The notes beneath the pieces are model-generated. The model did no database searches and had not been told where the DNA came from. It saw nothing but the letters and a program-made list of their open reading frames with translations. Positions 46,118 to 58,269 of a stretch of DNA of 64,000 bases are shown here, in pieces. The DNA lies in assembly GCA_016648135.1 (NCBI GenBank), contig JADDOH010011028.1:22727-86726 (forward strand), read 5' to 3'. Positions within the stretch are counted from its first letter, which is position 1, and every line of letters begins with the position of its first letter. The position numbers and the translations under genes are program-made. The stretch is from Agrypnia vestita. Its lineage: Eukaryota; Arthropoda; Insecta; Trichoptera; Phryganeidae.

Positions 46118-47494
46118 TCAGACAAGTTGTCTCAATAAAGTGTGACCTAAAAATTCTGTCACAAAAAAAATAATAGAAGATGTGGCGAGTGCTAGTCCGA
46201 CGGAAATGCCGCGAGGCGGCCTTAGCACAGAAGAAGAGCCGGAATTTGTTTCGTTGCAACACAATGTCGAAAGTTCCATCACTTTAGGAAAGTAGTCGTT
46301 CCAAAACTCAAAAGACTTGTAGTTTATATTGCTGGGACCACTCATGTTGAAACTTCTGTCAATGATTAGAAATCCAGGATTATCCGGCATATACTGCTCC
46401 CACGTTATATAAACTCCCGAATTAGTAGGGTGTGAGTATATCGCAAAGTTTGCCCATAGTCTCATAATAATATCAGATATTCTCTTGTCCGAGTCATCCC
46501 ACATGTTCAGCTCCAAGGGCGATGCCAAGTAGGGGAGCCCGAGAACAAAGACCAGATCGAAGTTATGAGCTACTCCGATCCAGGGAGGAACGCCTTCGTT
46601 CACAGCCGCCGACAGAGGTTTCAAATCAAACCTGTACGCGAATGTGGCGGCGTGCTTGCTCATGTGCTTGGCCATCATATAAATGGGTGCTCCGTAGTTC
46701 TTCTCAACGTAATAGTCCAAAAATAGCTTCCTCAGTACAGTTTCATTTTTCGTCGGAGGAATGGGATCGTAGAAGAACGCGACGGTGTCAAACACGTGCT
46801 GTTGATTTGTAAAACATGTGTCATTATTATTTTCGACAGCCAAGTCCGAAAGTATGATATCGTTAATCATGGTGTCATATTCGGATTTTGATATTCCGGC
46901 ATCTTCAACATCTTCCTTATTTAAGAGTAAAACATCTTCCATATCCGTGAATCCGACTAAAATGGGTACCTGTTCAAATTGCCCTCTTTCAAAGAGTTTT
47001 ATCGGATAGTCAGGAATAAAAGCCTTACTTGAGTTGCTTAAACCGAAGTCAATTATCGGACCCCAATCGGTTAAGGGTTCTCCTTGGTCGAGCATGATCT
47101 GAGCGTTAACATTTCTCAGACAAGTGATGAGCGCGGAAGTTGGTTTCCGAAAGCAGCCGAACGCTTCGGCCACCCTATTGACGGTTTTGGCCATTTTGCT
47201 TGCTGGGATTACCGTATTCGGGGCGAGAACACTTCCACTCATGGCGATTACTTTTTGGAAGGTTTTCACGGACCATTCTCCCGAGATCAAGTGCAGACCG
47301 GCGCTGACGGCTCCCGTCCCTTGCCCCAACAGACAGATGTTTTCCTTGTTACCTCCGAAGGACTCCGCGTTGTTCCTAACCCACTCCAGCGCACCGGCCT
47401 GATCCATGAGACCGAAGTTGCCCGGAGCTTCCCCGTCCATGGTGCTGAAGAAGCCGAAAATGTTGAGTCGATACGCCACAGTCACCACAATGAC
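46118..47494 (-). CDS. Cholinesterase-like protein lacking the nucleophile Ser, last exon
   Basis: This terminal exon of 458 codons covers most of an alpha/beta-hydrolase of the carboxyl/cholinesterase family. It starts at an acceptor (TTTTTACAG) with VIVVTVAYRLNIFGFF, the family's strand and 'NYRLG-FGF' block; the first GTG codons are not a real start. The elbow that is normally GxSxG reads LLGQGTGAVSAG, so Gly replaces the catalytic Ser. The acid survives (Glu in GFTDMEDVLLL) and so does the His (GVAHNFDLVFVLGLP). The protein ends with a CC...N..SGSSS stretch and a hydrophobic tail of about 25 residues with no cytoplasmic part, which suggests a GPI signal or a tail anchor. Loss of Ser is known in neuroligin, gliotactin, glutactin and neurotactin relatives, which act in adhesion; a role of that kind is inferred here. 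The frame is intact with TGA at 46118-46120, so it is not an obvious pseudogene. Confidence 0.9.
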   Translation of the reverse strand, partial: VIVVTVAYRLNIFGFFSTMDGEAPGNFGLMDQAGALEWVRNNAESFGGNKENICLLGQGTGAVSAGLHLISGEWSVKTFQKVIAMSGSVLAPNTVIPASKMAKTVNRVAEAFGCFRKPTSALITCLRNVNAQIMLDQGEPLTDWGPIIDFGLSNSSKAFIPDYPIKLFERGQFEQVPILVGFTDMEDVLLLNKEDVEDAGISKSEYDTMINDIILSDLAVENNNDTCFTNQQHVFDTVAFFYDPIPPTKNETVLRKLFLDYYVEKNYGAPIYMMAKHMSKHAATFAYRFDLKPLSAAVNEGVPPWIGVAHNFDLVFVLGLPYLASPLELNMWDDSDKRISDIIMRLWANFAIYSHPTNSGVYITWEQYMPDNPGFLIIDRSFNMSGPSNINYKSFEFWNDYFPKVMELSTLCCNETNSGSSSVLRPPRGISVGLALATSSIIFFVTEFLGHTLLRQLV

Positions 47495-48221
47495 CTGTAA
47501 AAATCACCGCATGTTTTATTGCCTCGCTTCACAATGAGAGTTTGCTGCACGAACAGCCCTTATCTGATGCCGCGAGCGTCGCAAGCTTGCTAGAATGGGC
47601 TGCGAGTGGTCATTGGCCATTTCCTCGATAGATGTAAAAACTATACCTTTGAATTAGGTACGCTTATTAAAACCAGACGTTATAAATGTGCTAAACAAAT
47701 GTGTAACTTTGAAATTAATTTTAATACTTTAACATTATAGCATGTATGCATATGTATTATTTAATACAATATCAAATCGCTAAATAAAATTTTATGAAAG
47801 ATTTGAAACAACCACACATATTTAATGTACTCTATACTACAATGATTCAATTTATTTTAACCAAAAATTGAAAAAAATTCTATTATATTAAGAATAAGAA
47901 AAAACAAACAAATAATTTTATATAATAAATATCTTTTTATTAAATAGGTAGGTTACTCATATAATAATTCTTAACTTGAAGTTTAATATTACTTAACATC
48001 TGGCTTGCATAAATTATTCTGCTCGAATGCAAAACGCAAAAGAGTCATTATAATTATGGTAAAACCAACCATAAAAGAGCTCTGGATATTTATGTTAAAA
48101 AGTCAACATTTTCACGCGAGAGAAACACTGAAATTTTTATTAAGCGAGTGAAGAAAGTATGTACTTTGAAAAATATATCCAAATACTAGTAAGTAAAAAA
48201 TAATAGTATGTAAAATAGTAC

Positions 48222-48331
48222 CTTTTGTTTTGAAACGAGTTGGAAGGGGTTAATATCGTAAGGGCTCCCTCTTAGAAAATCACCCGAGTGAAACCAAACT
48301 ATAGAAGCAAAACCTCCCGTGGGGGGTGGAC
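48222..48331 (-). CDS. Cholinesterase-like protein, preceding internal exon
   Basis: This 110-bp exon lies upstream of the terminal exon on the same strand. On the minus strand TTGTTTTAG is the acceptor and AAG|GTACTA the donor. It encodes PPPTGGFASIVWFHSGDF followed by LRGSPYDINPFQLVSKQK, which is the family's 'PVxVWIHGGxFxxGS' block. The usual HGG reads HSG, so one oxyanion-hole glycine is altered, consistent with the missing Ser in the next exon. The frame joins the terminal exon in phase 0 across a 727-bp GT-AG intron (48221-47495). It begins with two bases of a split codon, so another exon must lie upstream; none was recognised between 48.3 and 64 kb. It would carry the signal peptide and the N-terminal block ending near EDCL. 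Together the two exons give about 494 residues, so roughly 80-120 residues are missing. Confidence 0.85.
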
Positions 48332-48429
48332 CTAAAACAAATAAAGATTTCATATTATAATGTGTTTTAATCTTTAAACGAAACAGTTATTCTTTGAAAA
48401 TTATTCGTGTAATTTTTATTTCTGTATAA

Positions 48430-48560
48430 ATCATAGATGGTCTTCGTAGTCCAATGGGTATGACATTGACTTCTCACACCGGTGATACAAGACTCAATAT
48501 GTGATTCCTCTTGCCTAAGATGGCTAACGGAGATCTCATAATTGGCCTAAAGGGCAGAAG
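48430..48560 (+). repeat. Possible tRNA-derived SINE head
   Basis: TCGTAGTCCAATGGGTATGA has A-box character and GTGATACAAGACTCAATATG follows where a B box should be, but without GGTTCGA. It is weak; only the 5' part is suggestive. Confidence 0.25.
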
Positions 48561-49044
48561 TAGTGTTAAAAGTTAAAATTAATAATTTTAAAAATATTCA
48601 TGGCTTAAAATGTGTAAGAGAAAACTGATATTATTACATCATATTTTGTAATAATGCAAATCAAAGCTTAAACATGGTCATGGAACCAAGTAATTTAATA
48701 TTTTAATATCTGTAGAGTTTATAAATGTAACCAAGATAGTTTTTCTTTTTACAACTTCTGATAATCAAGCAAGATGGATTAACTCTATTATTTAGACGTG
48801 ACCCTTGAACTTTATACATTCAAACCATCTACAATTCAAGGTCATGTGATAGTTACCCTGGAGACCAAGATAGAAATGTCAGATCCTTGCACCGGTGGTT
48901 TATAAATTATTATGGTGTGAGCTAAATAGATTAATATTTGTGTATAACGGAACCTTTGGGAATATTGTGAATATTATTGAATTTTATTCGGTTATGCTCA
49001 AATAATAATTACACAAAATTATCAATTCCGAAAATAGGTTAGAG

Positions 49045-49440
49045 GAGAATTAAAATGAGGTATAGAAGTCTCGCAGAGACGAAATTATTTGTATGAGAAG
49101 CGTGTATGGAAGTCCATTTATACGATGGCTCAGGGCTTGCAACCTGAATGAGCTGGCATAAGTGATCACTCTGCACAATGCAACGTTCACCAATTCCATC
49201 GTTAAAACATTTACACATTATCACATTTTTTTAAAGTTGTTTAGATATATGTTCCAATTCTGGAAACCTTCCGATTATTTGATTGGAGTATGCTAGAGAT
49301 ATTTGTTGTCTTTTTTCATGAAACAGTAAACAGTTCATACAGGTTGTAAATACCTACTGGTCCATCGTATAAGAGACTTTCGTACACGTTTCTCATATAA
49401 ATAACTTCTTCTCTGTGAGACTTCTATAATTAATATTGAT
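49045..49440. repeat. Inverted pair of the GTGATCACTTA repeat
   Basis: 49045-49205 (minus) and 49330-49440 (plus) both match 11018-11160, including CTCTG.GAGACTTCTATA and CCATCGTATAA. They face each other across about 120 bp. Confidence 0.5.
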
Positions 49441-50011
49441 TAAATAATAATCCCGCAGTGGATAAATCAAGTAATTGTGTACTCAGAACTTATATATAAA
49501 AATAACGTAAGCAGAGTATATATTTTCATTATACTGCCCTGCATGGCTGTTCAATGTTTTGAATGGTACCATAAGATATACCCAAGTTTATTTTATAATA
49601 GATAGGGCTTATAAAATATTTTCCAAACACCCAATATAAATTAATGCACAAGTTATAAATACAGAAAACATGAAATATTTTTTTCGTGTTAACGGGGTGC
49701 TTTTAGATTTTTCTGTTGAAATATTGCAGTGACGTGGCGTGTTGTGATTTATGAATAATATTTTATTATACACGTAATTTAAAAATTGTATTCTCAAAAC
49801 ATTTTGTAAAACCAAACATACCTTTTTGCAAAGTAAATTTTAATGTTGACATGCAAGGGTTATTTAAGGATTATTAGTTTTGCTTTTTCGGTTTCCCGTA
49901 GAAAACACCAGGCGATATTAATTAAAAAATTGGAGGTGATTGATTATTGATCTTTCCTTCATTGAAAGATTTAGCAGATACTTCATGGTGCAATATAATA
50001 ATTTAAAATCT

Positions 50012-50234
50012 GTTTTATTTTACTTTGTAATACACACACAATATGAGTTATTAAATTACTACTTAAGTTTCGAGAGGAGCAGTCCCTCTCATCATTAGGT
50101 ATAGATATTATACCTAGATAGATAGTTAAATAGATAGATAGGTATAAATAGATGAGAGAGACTGCTCCTCTTGAAACTATAGTAGTAATTTAATAACTCA
50201 TATTGTGTGTGTGTATTACAAAGTAAAATAAAAC
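50012..50234. mobile_element. Fold-back element with inverted hammerhead-like motifs
   Basis: TTTTATTTTACTTTGTAATA at the left mirrors TATTACAAAGTAAAATAAAA at the right; the arms are about 90 bp around a GATA-rich centre. Each arm read outward has GATGAGAG, a CTCCTCT hairpin, GAAAC (50071-50067 and 50173-50177), a four-base loop and GTA. A third, unpaired copy is at 12996-13080. Confidence 0.65.
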
Positions 50235-51510
50235 ATTTTTTCAATGTTCTTTCATTATCTACATTCTTCATATTCAATATAATCTTATCATTAACTGCCT
50301 ACCTTGAACATTCAGTAAAGCCAAAGGTATGATGAGTTTTAGTATTTTTAACTTAAAAATTCAAATATTACGATCTACCTTGGAGAATTTTGAACCGCCA
50401 GTTTGGGCCTGGATATGATGTTAAATATTATTGAGAACTAAGTGTACTCGTATGTTAATTTTAGCTTAACTAAATGCCTAAATCAAAGAAATTTAAATTC
50501 TGAAGTGCTTGGTTAGGTTATCATTATTATGTTTCTAAATAAGCTAAATAATCAAGAAAATTAAAATATTATTTCCAAAATTCCTAGAAATAATCTTTCA
50601 CACAAAAAAATTGGTCACACACGTAAGTCTGATTAACGTGTATACTTTAAAGAAACTATCGTTTAATTAACTCTTAACTATGATGACCCAAATAACATCA
50701 TTATTTATAGACATTTTGTAAAGAAGAAATTTAAAAATTTCCTTTGTAACCTTAATCTCTTAGCTCATACCGTTGCATGTACACTTATGTATGTCAATGC
50801 GTGTTTCCGAAACCTTCAAGATTACCTACTTCTCTTAAACAAATTGATAATGGCTACTGAAAATTAGGTTAATATTTGTAAAAAAAATGTGTTTTCTTCC
50901 ATCATTTATACTTGTATGTACATTGTGTGTTAGCACGAAACCCTTTATTATATAAAACTCGCGTCAATCAATAGGTCAGTAGCTGAATGTGTGAAAAATA
51001 ATTTTCGACGTGTGTTACCGGTAAAAACTTAAAAGTCGCTAAATGTAATAAATCATATTTCACGCTTTCCAGCGAAGTTTAATTAAAATAAAATTATTAT
51101 TTTTATAATAAATAATAATTTAAAAGCACTCATTACGCACTTTTTTCAGTTTTGGAGGGATATTACGTAATAAGAAAGAATTTAATTACTGTGATCATTT
51201 TTTAAAAATCAACTTGGTATTTCTGCTACAATATGGAAGGTTACTAGAAAGCAGAGTGAAGAATCTCTTCCTTTCAATCGTGTGGCAGATCATCGATACG
51301 TTACGGAGATCCAGTGAAGACTTTTACCAATAGTTCAATCAAATGATGAAGATACCAAAATAATGTGTGCTAGTTTAATTTTATTTTATTGGTCATATCG
51401 CTTTCGCTGTCACGCGCTAACGCCGCATAGTTATAAATAATATAATATAATGCGATGATAGAATTTGGAGAAATTTACACTCGATCCAAATCCCTTGTCA
51501 TATGTCACTT

Positions 51511-51928
51511 TAGAAGGACTCTATGGAAAGCTCTAGAAAAGTCTACAAATTTCTAGAGCCTTCTATGCACTAAATAATAATAGAATAATCTAGGAAGTAC
51601 AAAGAATAGCGTAAGGTATATAAGGCAGTACCGCACCGCGCAATAGGGAGTTTTGTTTAGAAATTTTGATCAGTACGAAGAGAGCCGCTGTACATGACGA
51701 CCAGTGTGGTCAATCGTATAAATTCGGGGCGATAGATATCGAGCGAGTTCTTACCAATAGGGGCAAAATAAATAGATGCGACTTCAATCTGTGAATAATG
51801 AATGTTCTGACGAGTGATAATAATAAATAATAAAAAATAGTAAAAATACCCAGCGATAATAAAAAGTTTAAAGACGAGTGATAAATTGAAAAAGTGTGAT
51901 TCAAGTTAAATTTAATTCGTGTGAAGTG
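51511..51928 (+). promoter_or_regulatory. TATA plus HSE promoter-like segment with A-rich leader
   Basis: Two HSE-like clusters (GAAnnCTCnnGAAnnGTC at 51526-51543; TTCTAGAGCCTTC at 51551-51563) precede TATATAAG (51617-51624) by 60-90 bp, the spacing of an insect heat-shock promoter. Downstream is a roughly 280-base A-rich, stop-rich stretch resembling the long untranslated leader of Hsp70 genes (GTGTGATTCAAGTTAAATTT near its end), with only two 13-codon frames. It is cut at 51929 by a LINE tail. No chaperone coding follows. It could be a displaced heat-shock promoter, the promoter of a non-coding RNA, or an LTR. Confidence 0.35.
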
Positions 51929-52207
51929 ACTAACTAACTAACTAACTTACCATCACGCCGTTTCCCCGTGGGGGTAGGCAGAGAGGATAAAGTGTCACAC
52001 TCTTCTGTCCTGACATATAACTCTCACCTCAAACACATTCATACATCTTCGCACGCAAAGACCATCTTCCAGTATCTGGTTAATCTGGTCATGCCACGTC
52101 TTCCGCGGTCGCCCTCTCTTTCTGGCGCCATCAATACTTGCATAATATATCTTTCTTACCATTCTTTCCTCATTCATTCGCTCAACATGCCCAAACCATC
52201 TGATTCG
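51929..52207 (-). pseudogene. Second LINE C-terminal fragment with TTAG tail
   Basis: On the minus strand it opens directly at RIRWFGHVERMNEERMVRKI, continues ASIDGARKRGRPRKTWHDQI and CVRRCMNVFEVRVICQDRRV, and ends with the GGCGTGATGGTAAGTTAGTT tail. It is the same family as 31968-32527 but more truncated, and has lost the VRSTRN-type segment. Confidence 0.8.
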
Positions 52208-52320
52208 TCTATTTATTTAAATAAAAAATCGGTAATTCATAAATCGCTGCTTAGTATCCAGTATTCGAATTGTGTGTCAAATGTAATACATATTGTGTAT
52301 ATATGTAATAATGTTTGTTT

Positions 52321-52872
52321 ATTACTTCCTTTCTTTTAACTCGTGACGTCTGCTTGCTTGCCGGCTTGCCGTCGAAAAAAAATTGGATCGATTTTTAACC
52401 CTTTTCCCGTAATCCAATCGAACTGAAACTTTGCAAGTAGACTCGTGGCGACGATCAAGAAGATCTATCAAATTTTCGTTAAAAAAAAATAATAATTATA
52501 GTATAATTTCGTATTTTTAGAAATTTTAATGGTTTTTTCAAATTGGAATCATTACAATAGCAACGGCGGCCCGATAACGTCGCGGAATATTTTCTAAATT
52601 TGAATTACTCCATCGGTATACATAGTGAAGTACCTCACTACGAATCATATCTAATCGTAATTCGAAAATCTAAATTGACTGACAAATGTTTTTAGAATTT
52701 AATCTTCAAAGCATGAAGTGTCTTAACAATGCTCAAAAAAACTGACATTTTAGAAATAAATTAAATTACTGTAAGTTTAGTGTTATGTTATATGTTTTAA
52801 TTCGTCTTTAATTGTTGTTATATTTTACAAAGAAAGGGAGTATTATAAAAACATGGTTTTTATGGGTTAATT
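52321..52872 (+). repeat. 'ACTCCCTTTC' repeat family, copy F (uninterrupted)
   Basis: It begins ATTACTTCCTTTCTTTTAAC, shares the GGCGGCCCGATAACGTCGCG segment only with copy C, and ends GAAAGGGAGTATTATAAAAA. It carries the unfilled target of the 3784-4340 Helitron: CAGTAA|TTTAAT on the minus strand between 52766 and 52765. Confidence 0.75.
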
Positions 52873-52964
52873 TTTTTTTATAAGCGATTTTAGACAGAAC
52901 ATTACACAAAAGGCTTTATATTTTATCACGTCATTGAACACGATCTTTAAATTAATAAAATATC

Positions 52965-53215
52965 AAATTATCACAATAGGGACGAAAATAGCCGTTGAAT
53001 CAAGCGATCGACTTTTTGTCTGTAGCTGTGTGGGTGGTGAATAGGGTTGGGAAGCGGAAAGACAAAAGGGCGTTGTTTAGATGAATGACACGGTCTGTGG
53101 TCATTACTTCCACCCAGGCTTCCTCGGGGGGCATTGTGACATGTCACGAACACGTCCACTGCGGCTGCTTCAGGAATAATCACCGAAGAAAATCTACCCG
53201 GCGGATAATCGTATT
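52965..53215. other. GC-rich island, unidentified
   Basis: The patch contains GGCTTCCTCGGGGGGCATTG and a 70-codon minus frame starting IIPEAAAVDVFVTCHNAPRG. It could be a diverged retroelement piece or an exon. No splice pair or family was recognised. Confidence 0.3.
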
Positions 53216-53552
53216 ACAAGATTAAAACATTTTAAGGAATCTTGCGAGTTTGAGGTATTTTAGGGTATTTTTAATAATTTATTTATGGTAAACTAGCAGT
53301 ACATATAAATAGATAATACATGATTATTGAACAGTATAGAGGCCATTTTACAAGTTTCCACAGAATTTACGGGTGTATTAACATAAAACAACAATAACTT
53401 GAGTTAATAAAAAACAAAAGAAGTGAAAGTTTTAAATTATGGACAAACTATGAGAGTCAAAGAATTAGAGGTAAAAGGGGAATAAGGAATGGATAGGAAA
53501 GGACAAATCTACTTAGTAAAAAGGATAAGAGATAAGAATTAAAAGAAGTGCA

Positions 53553-53577
53553 AAAGATATATATATATATATATATA
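53553..53577. repeat. (TA)n microsatellite
   Basis: About 12 uninterrupted TA units. Confidence 0.8.
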
Positions 53578-53704
53578 GCATGAAGATATCTAAATTAATT
53601 AATTAATTAGAATGTTACCATAAAAAAATATCAATACATTACGTATCTATTCTTGCTACATATTCGTCATATTTTTAAGACTTCTTGCTCTATCATTTGA
53701 GAAC

Positions 53705-54260
53705 AATAAAAGCAAAGGCAGCAATATCTCACTGAGGAGCGAGCTTCTGAGATAAATACAAAAAAACCTCTTACTACTCAAGGAAATTTCTTTGGAATTT
53801 ATGTAACAGCATCTTATTGAAAACAAGTTTTTAAGAACGATTGCCACCTCCGTTTTTCTTTTATATGCATAATATATAAATGAATATAAAATTTTTTAAA
53901 ATGGATATTCCTGTGTTTGTTACCAAATAATAGACTTTGCATCTATTGCTATTTACAAAATTGGATATTGCAGTATTCAGTCTACAATTGACATCAAATC
54001 TCACTTAGGTATGAATGGACCATTTTGTCACGAGACACATTTTGGGGCATTTATTGATTAGAGTGGATATTGCTGCTTTTGCTATGATTGCTGTCTTTAC
54101 TTGTAAAAGTGGTTCGGAAAATTCATTTAAGAAGGGATAGAGCTATGTTTCCTATAACATGTCGAATTAAATACAATCTAAATTTGTAATCCTCGGTGAT
54201 TGTATTCATACATAACTTTTTTTGAATATTATTATGCTGCCTTTGCTTTTATACCCCTCA
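53705..54260. mobile_element. MITE of the GGGGTATAAAAG family, probably nested copies
   Basis: AAAAGCAAAGGCAGCAATAT at the left and TATGCTGCCTTTGCTTTTAT then ACCCCTC at the right are family termini. An extra internal terminus (GGATATTGCTGCTTTTGC near 54070) suggests one copy inserted into another. Confidence 0.45.
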
Positions 54261-57200
54261 TTCTAAGTTGTGTTTTTTAAATAAATTATTTTTAATCTTA
54301 ATAAACTGTAGATCATCTGTTTTTTCAATTATTTTTTCATCCAGTAAGTCAGGAAAAAAATGTTTTTCACTAGGTCCAACATTAACAAAGGGACGAATTT
54401 TTAAAACAACTAGCAATTAAAAAATATGGATTTGGATAGCTAACGAACTTGCTAAAATATTCACTATGGCGATTTTCCAGAAAAGTTAAATTGGAATCTG
54501 GTACAAACTTCGAGAGTTACTGTGTTCTCAAAATTGTTTATATCCCATATAAAAAAAATTTGCGGTGGATAAAATCTAGCTAAAATGTGAGAAAATTAAG
54601 ATTATTAGTGTTTAGGATATAAATGCCAAAATATTCCATAAAATAGCTGCGAAGTGTTCTAAGAATGTACAAAATGTGATACAATTATACTGAAGGCACG
54701 AAATATTGCTAATTATTACGAGTGAGTTATTTAAAATTTTAAAATCAACATAGCAGTATTTTTCAGAATCGCAGAAAAAACAGGAAACGTTTAAGAGGCA
54801 CAGTTATTCCCTTATAAGTATTGATCCTCACTAGAAATTGTAGGCATGAAAGAAAATGTTCTCTTATCAGAGATCTCCCTCGGCCCATAGCTCAGCCACC
54901 AACCACCCTAGGGTGAGTCTGAATAAACATTTTTGTAATTCTAAATCTTTTCAGCCTATTTACCCGCTTAACTAATTATTGCAGAATTTTTTAGAATACT
55001 AACCTATTTAGCTTAAAATTACAGCATTTAAATAAAGGAATCAAACAAATTTTTTAATTTTAACAAATAATGATGCATTGTAGTAGGGATAGTCTAATTC
55101 TAAGATATGTTTATTTTTAATAACATATAATTGGTTGAAAGATTTCATGCTGTAGATCTGAATTTAGAATACCTCGGCCAACGGTTGCCGATTGGGAGGT
55201 TTTACAAGTACTAGCACCATATTTCTTCTTTCTTATATAATATTCTTATTACGATCGTGTCCTGAGATGACAACATTATTTTAATATATCCTGAAAATGA
55301 ATTCATGACTTTCAGTAATGTGTAGAGTAGAGTGTAGAGGCGATGAAGTGTACATTATGTTTCAGCAATAGGTAATGTCTGTGCCCTACCAAATTTTCAT
55401 ATAATTAAGCGGTTGCAATAAATATTTGACAAAGAAGCGTATGTGTCATTTATTATCAGAAGTTTGAGGCTCATTATGTGATTGGAAGAAACATTTCAGG
55501 AATATTTCATAGTCAGGCATCAAACAAGCAGTATGGCGTGATATAATGTTTGTTCTTTACTGCACCTCTGAATTTTTAAATACGAGAGCAACCGATACAA
55601 AACCATCAATATTTGTTGTAATCTCCACGATGAAGGACTTCGGGAACTTATTTTTACATTAGCCGTCATCAACGTAACATTCTAGATACCACAAGATCTA
55701 TGTAAAATATATCGATCTCGTGTATTCATAGTGACGATAGGATTCGTGTCCTGTTTGGAATTTCAGCGAAGGTAAACTGATCGATGCGCTTTTGTTTGTT
55801 AAATGTATCTCAAATTTCGCAGGGCCATCAAGATGCAGGCTTTTACGTGATTACCACTCTTCGAATTCATCTGCATAGCACCAAGCTTTGAACCAAAGAT
55901 ACCTTTATCTGTAGTTTAACCTTTAACTTTAGTTATTATTCTTTATATAAAGTATCACACTTGCTTGATTACTTAAGAAATTTTCAAAAATGTTAAAAGT
56001 TTTTAAGTAAAAATTATATTAATTTCTAATTTTAAAGCTATTATTTCGTGCTGAAATTCAATTTAAATTACTTATACCACCCACCTACTTGCCTATCAAT
56101 TATATAGAATCATTCAACATTCATTACTATATAAACGTTATATAGACTCACTGTTAATAAACACTTTGTAGTAGAAAAATATTAAATGCCGTAGTTATAA
56201 TGAACAAGTCTGAAGATGGCCGTGATAGACTAAAAGTAAAAAGAACAATAAATAGGGAAAATTGTTGAGAAGTGTTTTAATTAAATCATTAAAATAGAAT
56301 GATACTGCGAAATAATAGCTTTAAAATTAGAAATAAATATAATTATTAACAGAAAAATATTTTAAATGTAAATGTAAAAGCTGAAAAATTTTTAAAAACT
56401 AATGGATTTTCTAAAAAATACATATACAAATTCTTGGTCAAATAATCAATCTACAAAAATTATAGCAAAACTCATATGAAGATATAAAAATGAATTACTT
56501 ACTGTTCCTAATTTTAACATTTTTTCAATAGTCTTTCGCTTTTTATTGTAAATTTTTACCTTCAAAACTGAACAGTCACCTAAGATGTATTAAAATTACA
56601 CTTTTATATGTTATGAAGCTTTTTAATCCCAAATATTTCCACAAAGTAATTGTTTTAGCCTTAGGATTTTAGATTATTTTCAACGTAAATAATAATAAAA
56701 TATCTTCACACCTCACATAAGAAAACAAAATCGAAATGTTCCTGATATTTATAATAAATATTTACTTTTATTATTTGTATAATGCTGATATTATTTCTAA
56801 GACAATTATTTTCATTGCATTGTATATTATTTTTTCTTCAAGGAAAAATAAATAAAAAGTTTATATTCCATTAGACGATTCTTGATATTCTATACGTAAT
56901 GGAAAATAAAACGTTTATATGTATCTTCTGTATTAAGTAATTTTCTACACACTAACGTATTACTGAAAATTTAAAGCTATTGATGTATTCATTAAATCAG
57001 TAAGTATAAGGTCAAGTAATGCATTATTTGTTTTCAAAAAAATTACTCCATTAATAATTTAATAATATTAAAAATGTTACGTACGCCACAAATCACGTGG
57101 CGTGCGTTACAGCGGCGAACCTTTTTCCATACAAAATAAGGGAGTGCTTGCATTGGCCACCCGCTGATTTAGCACTGGAAAATAATAGTGGAAGGGTAGT

Positions 57201-57305
57201 ACTTAAAAACAAATTTTTCACTATTGTCTTATTTTCTTTGTAGGATAAATACTGCTGTATTTCCTGGATCTCAATTATAAGATCTAGATATACATTCAAC
57301 TAAAA

Positions 57306-57359
57306 TTCTGAATAAAACATAAAACAGGGACGATACTGAATAAAACATAAAACAGGACG
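57306..57359. repeat. Short tandem duplication (about 29 bp)
   Basis: CTGAATAAAACATAAAACAG appears twice, each followed by GGACGA or GACGA. No function is suggested. Confidence 0.7.
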
Positions 57360-58269
57360 AGGGCCGTAGGATCCTTGGCCGTGGTGCCAGATGAAAGGAT
57401 GGATCAGTAATAAATTAATGTAGTCATTTTATGTTGTTTAAGAAAAAAAGATAAACTTGCTTATACAATTTTAAATTTAGTAGATTTATTGAAATCAAAT
57501 ATTACGCAACATTTTTATATAAAAATATATATTTTATATCAAAATTTGGTTACGTGCAACAATAGTGCATCGTATTTAGTCATATAAATATACAATATGT
57601 GAAATCATTTATTTACACACAAATAAATATTTGAGTCTGACCTATTATTCCAAAAAATTTATTGTGCTACACAAATTGTAGGTATATGTTAGCAAGTCTA
57701 GATTATTAAATGCATTTAAAGAACAGCATGTATTGAATTCTACCCATAATATTTGTACGTATTCCATGGAAATTGTTTTGTTGTCTGTTGTGTGAAATAT
57801 TTATCGTATTCCATAAAATTTTATTTTATTTTAAAATTAAGTTAAGTATTCCAAATCTTAAATAGTATTCATTAAGAATAGATTAAATTGGTCAATAAAG
57901 GTTCAATTATTTGATGAAAAGTTTTATTTATAAATATAATCTATAATTTTACTATTAATATACGTTCGAATGATAATCATGGATGTTTGATAAATTATAG
58001 CGAAAAAAGTAAATTACTCTTACAAAATGGTGAGAATCAAATGACGCCACTATCAATTTTGTTATAACGCTTACGGCCATGAAAATATTTGACTTTGCTC
58101 TACTTTAGATAGTTCGCACCGTTTCGTAATTTAGGTTAAATGATATCTACGGCCATCTAAAAATCAAACCCCCTTAAATACATACCATGCAAAACACTTA
58201 TTGAAATCATTGCCACAGTACACAGTGGTGCTTGGCTTGAGTAGGTTCTAATCTGGCAAGAGCCAGACT

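Noticed and set aside
46522..47500. Plus-strand frames of up to 138 codons
   Set aside because: They are shadows of the esterase-like exon on the minus strand.
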